A DNA stretch of 64,000 nucleotides from Hemerocallis citrina (Eukaryota > Streptophyta > Magnoliopsida > Asparagales > Asphodelaceae), in the NCBI GenBank assembly GCA_017893485.1, contig CM030368.1:112734220-112798219 (forward strand). Direction: 5' to 3'. The first letter of the stretch is position 1. Every line of letters begins with the position of its first letter. A program made the translations under genes and the position numbers. The notes beneath the pieces are model-generated. The model searched no databases. It was not told the origin of the DNA and saw only the letters and a list, made by a program, of their open reading frames with translations. Positions 22,561 to 32,611 of the stretch are shown piece after piece.

Positions 22561-25500
22561 TTTCATGCCCCGCTTCCCAAAAATACGGAATACGAGTATA
22601 TGACATTAGCCCAGCGAATGACTAACGTCACATATAAGCTGTTTATTCGATCAACTTAACAATATAATCAATACAGAACAAATACGTAGGTAATAATAAT
22701 AATCTCATGAACAATAATACTTGGAATGAAGCAATATAAAATATCCAAATACAATAATAATCTAACATCTGGAAACAATAATAAAATATGGGTCATATAA
22801 TCCCAATACAATAATAAATTCAATCTCAAATAGTAAGAAGTCTCAATACATTAAGTTTGATAAAACAATAAGCAATTAAAAGCATTAAAACTTCAGAATC
22901 TTTGTTCTCCAATCCCAGCAGGCAATTCTCCTTAATTACCTGTGAACACTTCATCTAAAAAGAGGAGAAAATTTTTCCTTACAGCAAGTCATGGACAGCG
23001 AGTAGAGAAAGCAAAGAATAATGGAATAACGATATAACAATGAATTCAATGGATCAATAGGAATCAATAATATGGGACAATAGCAATAATCAATATCATG
23101 ATAATCGATGCAATGGTTATAAATAATGATTCAGTATTCGATAACAATATCGATGGTCAATATCAATAACACTTGGCCAATAATCGATATCAATAGAAAC
23201 AATGATGAACAATATGCAATGTCGATGTTGTGTCAATTCTTAAGTCTATTATCATTTAATCCTAACTAATGCATGTACTACTGCATCCCATTCTACAGGT
23301 TTGATGCATACAATCAATGTCGTTTAGACTTAAGTGGAAGAATCTATAGATCATGTACACGGCATGATAACATTATTTGCAGCATTGGTGCACACTAGTT
23401 GGCTCAATAACAATAAAACAATACACGATCAATGGGAATACTATGTCAGCAATCCAACAATAAACCGATAACAATAACATTTGCCATCATATGATATTTT
23501 GGGAAACATGGCCCACACTTCTGTGTACAGTCACTATATTATCAACTACTCCAGTCAATCCTTTAAACCTCGGCTTATTAATTATTTTATTAATGCAACA
23601 ACATGATATGCAATTATGAGACATGAAATGAACGATGATAACAATAGAGAAACAATAGGTTGGTAAACAATGAAAATAACTCATTAGGATCAGGCAATAT
23701 AGCATACACTTCGATTCGTGGAATACTATGATATAGGAACAATTAATTTATTAAAACTAGAAGATAAAATTCTGGACAACAAGAGTAGTCTGTATAAAAA
23801 TATAATTTTCTGCTGCTATAGAAATCAAAAACCGAATCCACGAGAAATTCTAGAAACTAGACTTCCCAACGAATCCAACGTATATTTAAAGTTTAAAATC
23901 TGACGAAAGAAGTTAGGTTAAACACAGCGTTCTTTACAGATTTTATGTTCAGGCAGCAACTGGATATCATGTTGTTATAATTTTAGAAATAGTAAAAACT
24001 CATTATCATATTCATTAGAAATATTTATTAAACCCCTAAACATGTTAAGAAACAATCTGAAATTTTTTAGAGCAAAATTTTAAAATTTGATCAGCCTTTT
24101 AACCGTTTAAACATGAAACATAGAAGAATCTGATAATCTGGAAATAAAAACACAGCTGTAGTCAAACGGGCATAACTTTACTACACAACTCGGAATTCAG
24201 AAATTCAAGATGTTCTGGAAACTAGAAAGATAAGGCTACAATTCTTATTCAGAAAGTAATTCATTTTAAGACCGTTTACTGGGTCAAAAATAACAGACAA
24301 GAAATAGCCAGCAAGCAACATACAGGGTTTTGGGTATTTTCATGAAACAAATTAATTAGACACGATGGGTATTAATTCTATTAGTCGATAAACTTCACAA
24401 TCAGCATCATGGTTGCAATAACATGATAGATAAAAATAAAATCACATATATACACTAATATAACATTAATCAAACAGCGATCAATCAAACATACAGCCTA
24501 GCAATTCTTTCTACAATAATTTAGTTGTGTGACCATTATATGAACAACCATATTCCTAATTCAATATGAACACATGAAAGATTCAATCTTTGGAGTCAAT
24601 AAAGGCACGAAGTCAAGTAAATTGGGCTTAGCTTATGTAAACCCTCAATATACTAAACGAAAGAGATGAATAATGTATAATACAATAAACAACAGGATCT
24701 ACTTGCAAGAGTTTCAACAAAAACTTGAATTTGATTCAATAACAATTAAAGAGGAAAGTGACTTGCCTTTTTGACGGTGAAATTGAATACCAAGAATAAC
24801 GGGATAAGGATCCTGAAGTAACGAACCCACGAACTAACACAAATTACCACGTGTATGATACATGCAAAAGAGAACTCAGCAAATAACAGCAACATAGCGA
24901 CTGCAACAATAAAGGGAGAGAGAGGGCACGGGCGGCAGACAGCGACGGCTTCACCGACGGTCGACGGCGAGGGCGTCGACAAGCAGCAAAGCACAGGGCG
25001 GCGATATGCTTTGGTCTGTTCGTCGATGAGAACAGGGACATCAGTGGTGGGGTTGTGTTGGGTTGCTGCTGTTGATCGGAAACATGGCAACGGCGAGGAG
25101 GAGGGTCGAGGGTGTGCTGGCGTCGATGGTAGTGACGACGAGGGGGTGGCTGGAGTTTGACTGGGGAAGAGAAGCACAGTAATGGGTTTTGGCGGGAATC
25201 ACAGATCAGGGAGAGAGAACGGGAGGAGAGAGGAAAAGGAGAGAGAATAAGTGGCTCTTAGGGTTACAATTGTGTGCATTTTTTAGGATTTGCAATAGGA
25301 TTGTATTTATAGGGTACATTAAGGATGTTGGGTTAGTGGTTTAGGATCCAATAATAGTGGTTTTGGGTCAAGAACAATTGAAATTGGGTTTTAAGGTTCA
25401 ATAAGAGATGGATCTAGAATAATAGGGTTCAATAAGAATACCCACAATTAAATAAAAGAAAACAGGATCAACAAGAAAAGCTCAATCAAGAAGAATGAAG

Positions 25501-25619
25501 AGTTTCATGAACAAATTTAATTAAAATAATCAAGAAAGAAAAATAGAGTATTTTATTCGATTACAAATAAAATATTACAAAAGAAGGAAAAAATGAAAAT
25601 AACGGAAATGGTAGTTACA
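22561..25619 (-). repeat. 5' LTR of element E
   Basis: About 3.06 kb. Its 3' end reads GGGGCATGAAA next to the PBS (normal CA end mutated), and its start is TGTAACTACC at 25619 on the minus strand. Same family as F and C: shared leader, a TTCATGTGTTCATA-like block and ATCGATATT-rich repeats (about 23040-23240). A minus-strand TATAAATA (25304-25311), a near-telobox (25259-25267), GAGA/CT tracts and AAAGGCAAGT (24761-24770) are present. A minus-strand open frame 25177-24746 crosses the leader but begins with GTG, not ATG. Confidence 0.82.
25304..25311 (-). promoter_or_regulatory. TATA box of LTR E
   Basis: TATAAATA on the minus strand followed by GCAAATCCTAAAAAA and CCCTAAGAG, then a GAGA/CT-rich leader. 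Confidence 0.55.
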
Positions 25620-26121
25620 ATATGACACGTTTCCCGTTACACGATTCCTTGTTCCCGATTGGTTATATTTTTATACTTGTTCAGTTCTTGTTTCCTTCTT
25701 GTTATGGATATTGTTTCTCGTTATCATGTTTGTTCCGTACTTGAATTTTCAGTTCTTATTGCTTTATCCATTATGCCTTGTTTTCCTGTTCTTATTTTGG
25801 TTATACTACTTACGGCCCGTTACTTGCTCTAACGGGTACCATCTGTCTTTCTTTTGTATTAATGTTATACAAATACAATGATGAGATACTGAAAGAACTT
25901 GACGGACTACTTACTGGATTTGAATATTCTCGAATATATTGTCAGTTCTTGTATTTAAGATATTGGTTATTATATTGCATTTTAATTCCTGTGATTATTA
26001 TTGTATTGTTGAGCTTGATAGTATTGTACAACTTATGGATGATATGAGTTGGTATACTTATATCATTCGCTGGGCCTCAGTTGTGTGTCCGTGTTTCCGT
26101 ATAAGGGAAAGCAGGGCGTGA
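25620..26121 (+). repeat. Truncated LTR 3' end, element G
   Basis: Plus-strand sequence similar to the 3' end of the D LTRs: a GGCCCGTTACTTGCTCTAACGG block matches the D GCAGCCCGTAACTTGCATTG block, then TCATTCGCTGG and a terminal GGGAAAGCAGGGCGTGATA. No PBS follows, so the rest of this element is missing. LTR E abuts it directly at 25619/25620. Confidence 0.6.
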
Positions 26122-27265
26122 TAGGTACATGACCATATCTTGCAAACCATGAGTCGAAATTCATTTCTACAAGTTGTGTTGGCTTCTGTGTGGTGACCCG
26201 ACCAACTAGCAAAGTTTCAGAATTTTTTGATGTCATTTGTGTGATTTTCTTATGTCTCTCGAACAACAACAACTAAACAAGGATATTTTTAGTACGGTTA
26301 CGCTAGAAAATCCTAAAAACGACATCCAAAAATATGAAACTTTGTAAGTAGGTTGGATTCACATAAAACATCCCAACACAAATTGTGCATGTGAGTTTTG
26401 ACTCACAGTTTGCGAGATAAGGCAGTGTACCGTTTTATTTTGGTTTTTATTGACCAAAAGCGATACAGAACTATATCTCGCAAATCTTGAGTCAAAAATC
26501 ACTTCTACAAGTTGTGTTTGCTAATGTGGGGTGAGGCCGACCTACTCACAAAGTTTTGGAGTTTTTGGGATCATTTTTGCGGTTTTACTAATATCGAACA
26601 ATTAACAATTCGACTAAATCTACAATTTGAGAAAACAACAACAACTATGACTAAATTTTTACCGTCTAAAATAATCAAACTACTAAATCCACAAAATTAT
26701 TGGACAACTTTAATTAATTCAAATAATTAGAAAGCGACATACATAAACTTAAAAAACAACACAAATACAACTACAAAGCCAATGATTTAGTCAATACCTT
26801 GCACTATCACGAATTTGCCCAATGTATGTGTTGTCGCCGAACTTGGGTTTCGACTTCATGATTTGCGAATGAAGATTGGAGGAGTGGTTTTGAAAATAAC
26901 AGAAAAGATTGGGACTGAGAGAGAGTGTGGGAATGGAGGAGGAGGAACAGCAGTGGACGGAGTAGGAGTTCGGGTGTGGGTTAGGGTTAGGGTTTTTTGG
27001 GTTGGGGGAGGTGCTTTAGAAAATTGAGAGAGTGCCAACGAGGGAATGATGCTGAGTGAGAGAGTGAGTGAGAGAGGAGGAGTCGCTAGAGTGAGATAGG
27101 AGCGGTTTCGGTGGGAATTGAGTATGGGCCAGGATAGAAGATAGATAGAGTAAGGAGAGAGTGAGAGAAAGAAGATAGATATAATGTTATTTTTTTAAAT
27201 TATAACTTAGCCTGTCGTTGCCAACGACGGTCTAAGGCATAAAATTCTTATATAAAAAATCATAA
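26122..27265. mobile_element. Possible class II transposon remnant with subterminal repeats
   Basis: A roughly 110-bp motif (TATCTCGCAAAYCNTGAGTC..ACAAGTTGTGTT..AAAGTTT) occurs forward at about 26130-26260 and 26470-26600 and inverted at about 26300-26420. Mixed direct and inverted subterminal repeats are typical of CACTA/hAT-like DNA elements. GA-rich sequence follows and the segment ends near a CTGTCGTTGCCAACGACGG inverted repeat (27212-27230). No CACTA terminus or transposase is visible, so the class is a guess. Confidence 0.35.
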
Positions 27266-27268
27266 GCG

Positions 27269-27304
27269 ATCTGAGCCATTGGATCTAGATCCAAAGGCTC
27301 AGAT
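27269..27304. repeat. 36-bp near-perfect palindrome
   Basis: Arms ATCTGAGCCATTGGATCT and AGATCCAAAGGCTCAGAT pair with one mismatch and no spacer. The arm contains the ATCTGAGCC-TTGGAT motif also abundant in the Tat repeats. Confidence 0.9.
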
Positions 27305-27318
27305 TGCCGTTCGCAACA

Positions 27319-27338
27319 GGGTCTGTGCAAACAGACCC
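27319..27338. repeat. Perfect 8-bp-stem hairpin
   Basis: GGGTCTGT, loop GCAA, ACAGACCC. Lies just after the palindrome. Confidence 0.7.
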
Positions 27339-27357
27339 GTTTGCAATGGAAGAAACC

Positions 27358-27398
27358 TCACACACACACACACACACACTCACACACACACAGAGAGA

Positions 27399-27449
<51 letters not shown>
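27358..27449. repeat. Compound microsatellite (AC)n(AG)n(TA)n
   Basis: AC repeats with one interruption to about 27391, a short AG run, then an unbroken TA tract 27402-27449 abutting the MITE. Open frames here are simple-repeat artefacts. Confidence 0.97.
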
Positions 27450-27452
<3 letters not shown>

Positions 27453-27816
27453 GAAAGCTTCGGTTGTGCACTACCTCTAGTGAACACGGCGTGTGCACTA
27501 GGTCTTCGGGCGTTCATATCGATGATCCGAACCATTCACATTGATCTACACATCTAAATTAGTCTAAATATGTAAAATCAAATCATTTGAAATTCATTTG
27601 CCCATCCATCATGTGACTATAAAAACAATGATTTTCAGCCATACAATTTTGTAACACTTCGATGGATAGGTAAATGAATTTCAAATGATTTGTTTTACAT
27701 ATTTAGACTAATTTAGATGTGTAGGTTAATGTGAACGGTTCGGATCGTCGATATGAACGCTCGAAGCCTAGTGCACACGCTGTGTTCACTAGAAGAGTGC
27801 ACAACCGAAGATTTCG

Positions 27817-27819
<3 letters not shown>
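27449..27819. mobile_element. Foldback MITE inserted in a (TA)n tract
   Basis: Two inverted arms of about 160 bp (27450-27610 and 27661-27819) match at close to 90% by eye around a 50-bp loop. The arms carry CTTCGGTTGTGCACT at the tips and TAAATTAGTCTAAATATGTA inside. TA repeats flank both ends, so the target duplication is TA within a microsatellite, as in Micron-type or Tc1/mariner-derived MITEs. No coding capacity. Confidence 0.85.
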
Positions 27820-27873
<54 letters not shown>

Positions 27874-27905
27874 TGTTTGTTTGTTTGTTTGTTTGTTTGT
27901 TTATT
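27819..27905. repeat. (TA)n then (GTTT)n microsatellite
   Basis: TA tract to about 27868, then eight GTTT units. The TA part continues the tract on the left of the MITE. Confidence 0.95.
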
Positions 27906-28028
27906 TATATTACAAAAGGAAGAATAAATTTGTCTAGAACAGACCTAGACCACACATCTAATTCTTATTATATCTTAGATCTAATATGGGCCATACAAAT
28001 TCCTAAAATACTTCTGCTCTGAACTGCA

Positions 28029-28287
28029 CATCATATTCTTAAATTTAATATGGACCGTACAAATCCCTCAAATATAATTCTTAATACCCACCCAAACCCT
28101 TCCCCCCCTCCGCCGCTCTTTCTTTCTTTCTTCAAATTAGTCGAAAATTAGGGTTCCTCATCATATTTTTAAATTTAATGTAGACCATGAAAATCCCTCA
28201 AATATAATTTTTAATACTCACCCAAACCCTTCCCTCCCTCCACTGCTCTTTTTCTTTCTCCAAATTAATCGAAAATTGGGGTTCCTC
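28029..28287. repeat. 130-bp tandem duplication
   Basis: CATCATATTCTTAAATTTAA begins at 28029 and, with changes, again at 28159. Both copies contain CACCCAAACCCTTCC, a CCGCTCTTTCTTTC-type CT tract and GAAAATTAGGGTTCCTC-like telobox-related sequence. It looks like duplicated plant 5'UTR/promoter sequence. Confidence 0.85.
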
Positions 28288-29881
28288 CTCGAAATTAAGG
28301 TTTTGAAGATCAACTGAAAACTACATCCTCAATATCAAAGGTTTTGGAGCCAATTGAAAACTAGAGTCAAAATCACTCATCCAAAAAAGTGTTTTAGAAT
28401 CAATTAAAAACTAGGGTTCTTCTTCTACATTAGGGGTTCGACGATCACACGTAGAAATATTGTATGTTCTTATGGTTTTAATGTTTACATAAATGAATGT
28501 TTTTTTATGGTACCATTCTGTTGATTTGTCAAAATTTTCAACAAATTTTGTGATGGTGACATTCATGGGTGTGGTGCAACAATGGACATGAATCCTAATC
28601 TGCTAATTCTCCAAGGTATGATCTTTTTTGAATTTAATTATTACTTATTTTTATATTTGATTTAAAGTCAAGATAGTCACAGTAGTTAACATGATGGAAA
28701 ATATAAGAAAAAGATGGAAGTTTTGTTTACAAGTGTTGTTCGTAAGAAGTTTTTATGGGTTTTGTAGTGCACACAAACTGTTTGTTATATTTCCTCAATG
28801 AGCATTTACTGGAAAATATTTGTAGTGCACACGCTTGCCATCCTCATTGCCCTCCTTCTCCTCTTTCCCACACATCTTGGCGCTGCTCTCCTCCTCATTC
28901 TATCTGGTAATGCTTTTTCAAACTTTGTTTCGATGACTTGAATTTTTTGGGCAAATTGAGATTGTTCGATGATTGCTTTGAGTTATATGTGTAATTGATC
29001 GTTTATCTATTCCCAATACTAAGTTGCAGTATTCAGGGTCCTTTTTTTAGCAAAAGGGTATTTTAAGTTAGGGTGTTTTGGTGGAAGAGATGGAAAAGTC
29101 ATTCTTTTTAGAAATAATGAAACACTATTATGAAAAGAACATGCGAAGGTAGTTTTTTTTAATCAAAAGATGGGAAAGCTCTTACAACTATTTTGTCATT
29201 TAATAGAAATTAAGTTATTACGATGACACAGATAGCTGCAGCGGTTGTTTAATTACTCTATCATAAGTTAATAATCAACTCTTTGTTAAGGACGTTTTAA
29301 GTCGATTCTACTGAAAATATATTAGTGTTAGTATTTAATATTTACATTTGTGATTATATAACACTTTCCTTATCCCCAAAATGATATGACATCTGCTGGA
29401 TCTACTAGTCTTCCGATAGAGCGCTTTTGGATTAGGACAAGATGTGAGAAAATGGAGACTGAATTCATTTCTTCAATTGTCTTATTTAAATATTTGTGAG
29501 CCTCATAGGCTTCTCTGGCAACCCCATTTGGAATTTTTGCTCAAACCCCCAATTTGGAAATGTTGTGAACCACAAAAATATGAGAATATTTTTTCTCAAT
29601 GTTGTCAAGATGCATAGCAAGCTTCCAATCAGAAAGGAAATATGCTAAAAATTCACACTACTCCTTTTAAATTGATATAAATATATATCTATAAAGAAGA
29701 AAGGGAACCTTGTGGTGAGACTTTATGTGGACAATTCACACGGTTTATTTTGTTTCTAATATTAGAAGTTGTATAATGATAAGGGTCAACTCATTTGGAG
29801 AATTCTTACTCATGCATTACACAGTACAATTCTGTATGGCATTGAAAAATTGTTCATTTTGCAACTAAGTAAAGCATATAT
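28288..29881 (+). other. Unassigned stretch with one exon-like segment
   Basis: Three diverged GGTTTTGRAGMCAAYTGAAAACTA units lie at about 28301-28420. At 28582 an ATG starts MDMNPNLLILQ, followed by G/GTATGATC, a good donor, so this resembles a first coding exon. Another patch at about 28830-28907 encodes a hydrophobic stretch (LAILIALLLLFPTHLGAALL) before G/GTAATGC. I recognise no family and see no continuous gene; it may be a captured or decayed host fragment. The rest is AT-rich with nothing identifiable. Confidence 0.3.
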
Positions 29882-32611
29882 TGTAACTACCGTTTTCGTT
29901 CTTTTCCTTTTTCCTTTCAATGTAATATTTTACTTGCATTTGAATAAATTACTTTATTTTTTCTTGGTCATCTTAATTAATTTTTTTCATGAATTACTCT
30001 TTTTCTTCTTGTTAAATTATTTTCTTATTGATCCCATTTTTATTTGATTGTGGGTATTTTATTTGAAACATATTGTCTTTAAATTCATCTCTTAATTAAA
30101 CCCAAAATCCAATTGCAATTGTTTCTAGATCCAAACCCATTATTATTGGATCCTAGCCCATTAACTCAACAACCTAATTGTATCCTATAAATACAACCCT
30201 ATTGCAAACCCTAAAAACACAAAATACAAACCCTAAACCTACCCGTCTCTTCTCTTGTCCTTTCTCCTCTCTCTCCCATCTACTGTTTGCCACCGTTTTC
30301 CCACCCAAACCCATCTTCATCCTTCGGCGCCTTCTAGCGTCACCATCTCCGGCGATCCCCATCGAGCACCGCCCAGACCCAACACCCCGCACCCTAACCC
30401 CTGCTGCTCCTCCATTTCCACTCGACGACAACAGACCCCTGACCCCCGATGCCCAGTCGACCCCCAGCTGCGCCACCTTGACTATCAACGCAATCCAGAC
30501 TAACGACGTCGACCCCCTTGCCCTCTTGCTGTTGCTGACCTTTTGCTGTTGCCGCCCGTTACTGTTGCCACTCCTTGTTGTTGTTGCTTGGTTTCTTTGT
30601 GCACATAGTATGCACGTAATTGTTCGTGGTTTCGTTACTCCGGGATTCTCATCCCGTTATTCTTTGATATTCGAATTAATCCTCAATAAGGCAAGTCATT
30701 TTTCCTCTTGAATTGAATCTTGTATCAAATTTAAGTTTTTATTGAAATTCTTGCAAATAGATCCAATTGTTCATCGTATCGTATATTGTTCTTCTCTTTC
30801 ATTGAGTGTATTGTGGGTTTACACGAGCTAACCCAAATATTCTCGACTTCATGCTTTTGTTGAATCTAAAGATTGAATCTTTCATGCATTCATGTAGTAT
30901 TGGTGATAGGGTTATTCATATAAACATCACACAAAGATACTATCATAAAATTTAATAGAAGGTTGATTGCTTGAATAATTGATTGATGAATTGTGTGGTT
31001 AATCTAGTGTATATGTGTGTATTCTTCAAGATGTTTACCATGATATTATACCTATCATGCTGATTATGAAGTTTATTGACTAATTGAAGTGCAACCCATC
31101 ATGTTAGATCGCTTTATTTCATGAAAAATATCAAAAATCTGTATGTTTACTTGCTGTCTGGAAATTGTATGACGTTTTCGACACAGTATTTGATCTCAAA
31201 ATAAATAACTTTCTGAAAGAGTTGTAGCCCTATGTATCTAGTTTCCAGAACATCTAAGGTCTTAAAATTCTGAGTTGTATTGCAAAAGTTATGATGATTT
31301 TACTACTGCTATATTTTATTTTCAGAATTTTAGATTCATGTATGTTTTCATGTTTAAACTATTAAAAAGCTAAGTTAATGTCAGAATAATACCTTGATAA
31401 TTTTCAGAATGTTAGTTAACATGTTTAGGAGTCTAAAGAATATTTTTGATGAATTTATAATGGAGTTTTCATTGATTCTAAAAATATAAAAACATGATGT
31501 AGATTTTCTATCTAAATATGTAATCTGTAAAGAATGATGTATTTGACATATCTACTTTTGTCAGATTTTGTATTTTAAATATGCGTTGGAATCGTGTGGA
31601 ATTCTAATTTCCAAAACTTCTGATGATTTAGTTTTCGATTTTTGTAGCAGCAGAAAAACTGATTTTTGTACAGTGACCTCTTGCTGTTCAGAAATTTGCT
31701 TTTCAGATTTCCTTAATATAAGTATATATATATCATTGTATTGCATGAATTGAAGTATATTTATTTCACTGCATGATCCTGATGTACTATTGTAATCATT
31801 CTATTTGTCTTATCCAAATTTATCATCCTATTATTCCTTTATTGTTAGTATCGTTCATGTAATGTCTCTAATTGCATAGTGTATTATTGTGTTGATAAAA
31901 TAATTAACAAGCTGAGGTTTAAGGGTATTACATAAGTAGTGAACAATATAGTGTCTGTGTCGGCCAATGTTTCGATTGATTGTTGGAGCACTGACTATGA
32001 CACCCCAATCTTTCGTGTATCGTGTCAGTGTATCAGTGTATCTGTGTATCAATGTATCATTATAGTGTATCGAACAACAATATTATTATCGTATCAGTAA
32101 TTATCATACCGACACATGATCTATAGAATTCACCACTAGAGTCTAAACGAAATTGATTGTATACATCGAACCTTTGGTATGGAATATATGGGACACAGTA
32201 GTATGTGCATTAGTTAGAATTAAAATGATTAATAGACTTAGGAATTGACATAACATCGACATTGCATATTGATACCTCAGCATTTCTATTGATATCGAAT
32301 ATTGTCTAAGTGTTATTGACATCAACCATTGAACATTGTTATCAAATAGTGAACCACTGTTTATAACCATTGCATCGATTACCATGATATTGATTATTGC
32401 TATTGTCCCATGTTATTGATTCCTATTGATCCATTGAATTCATTGTTACATCGTTATTCCATTGTTCCTTGCTTTCTCTACTTGTTGACCATGACTTGCT
32501 CTAAGAATAACTTTTTTCATCTTTTAAGATGAAGTGTTCACAGGTGATCGTGGATAATTACATGCAGAAATTCGAGAACAAGCTTTCTAAAGATTTATTG
32601 CTTTCTAGTTG
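29882..32611 (+). repeat. LTR F (5' portion, cut by element D)
   Basis: Starts TGTAACTACCG, matching the start of LTR E. Carries TATAAATA (30186-30193), two perfect teloboxes (30206-30214, 30228-30236), CT tracts, a GC-rich leader with an open frame (to 30711) and AAGGCAAGT (30688-30696). Matches E and C through the shared 30850-31600 block and ATCGATATT-rich repeats near 32270-32460. It ends at CTTTCTAGTTG where D LTR begins; the last ~700 bp are missing. Confidence 0.8.
30186..30193 (+). promoter_or_regulatory. TATA box of LTR F
   Basis: TATAAATA with two perfect AAACCCTAA teloboxes 13 and 35 bp downstream, then a CTCTCTCT leader. Confidence 0.6.

Noticed and set aside
23040..23240. CRISPR-like or satellite array in LTR E
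   Set aside because: Units are degenerate, irregularly spaced and occur in a plant LTR; no repeat-spacer structure.
26978..27010. Interstitial telomere repeat (GGTTAGGGTTAGGG)
   Set aside because: Only two units and not the plant TTTAGGG period; more like a telobox-type motif.
27279..28022. Frames with HTHTHT and YIYIYI repeats
   Set aside because: Microsatellite translations.
29396..29503. Short open segment containing IERFWIRTRCEKMETEF
   Set aside because: No family recognised, no splice context or start support; not annotated as a gene.
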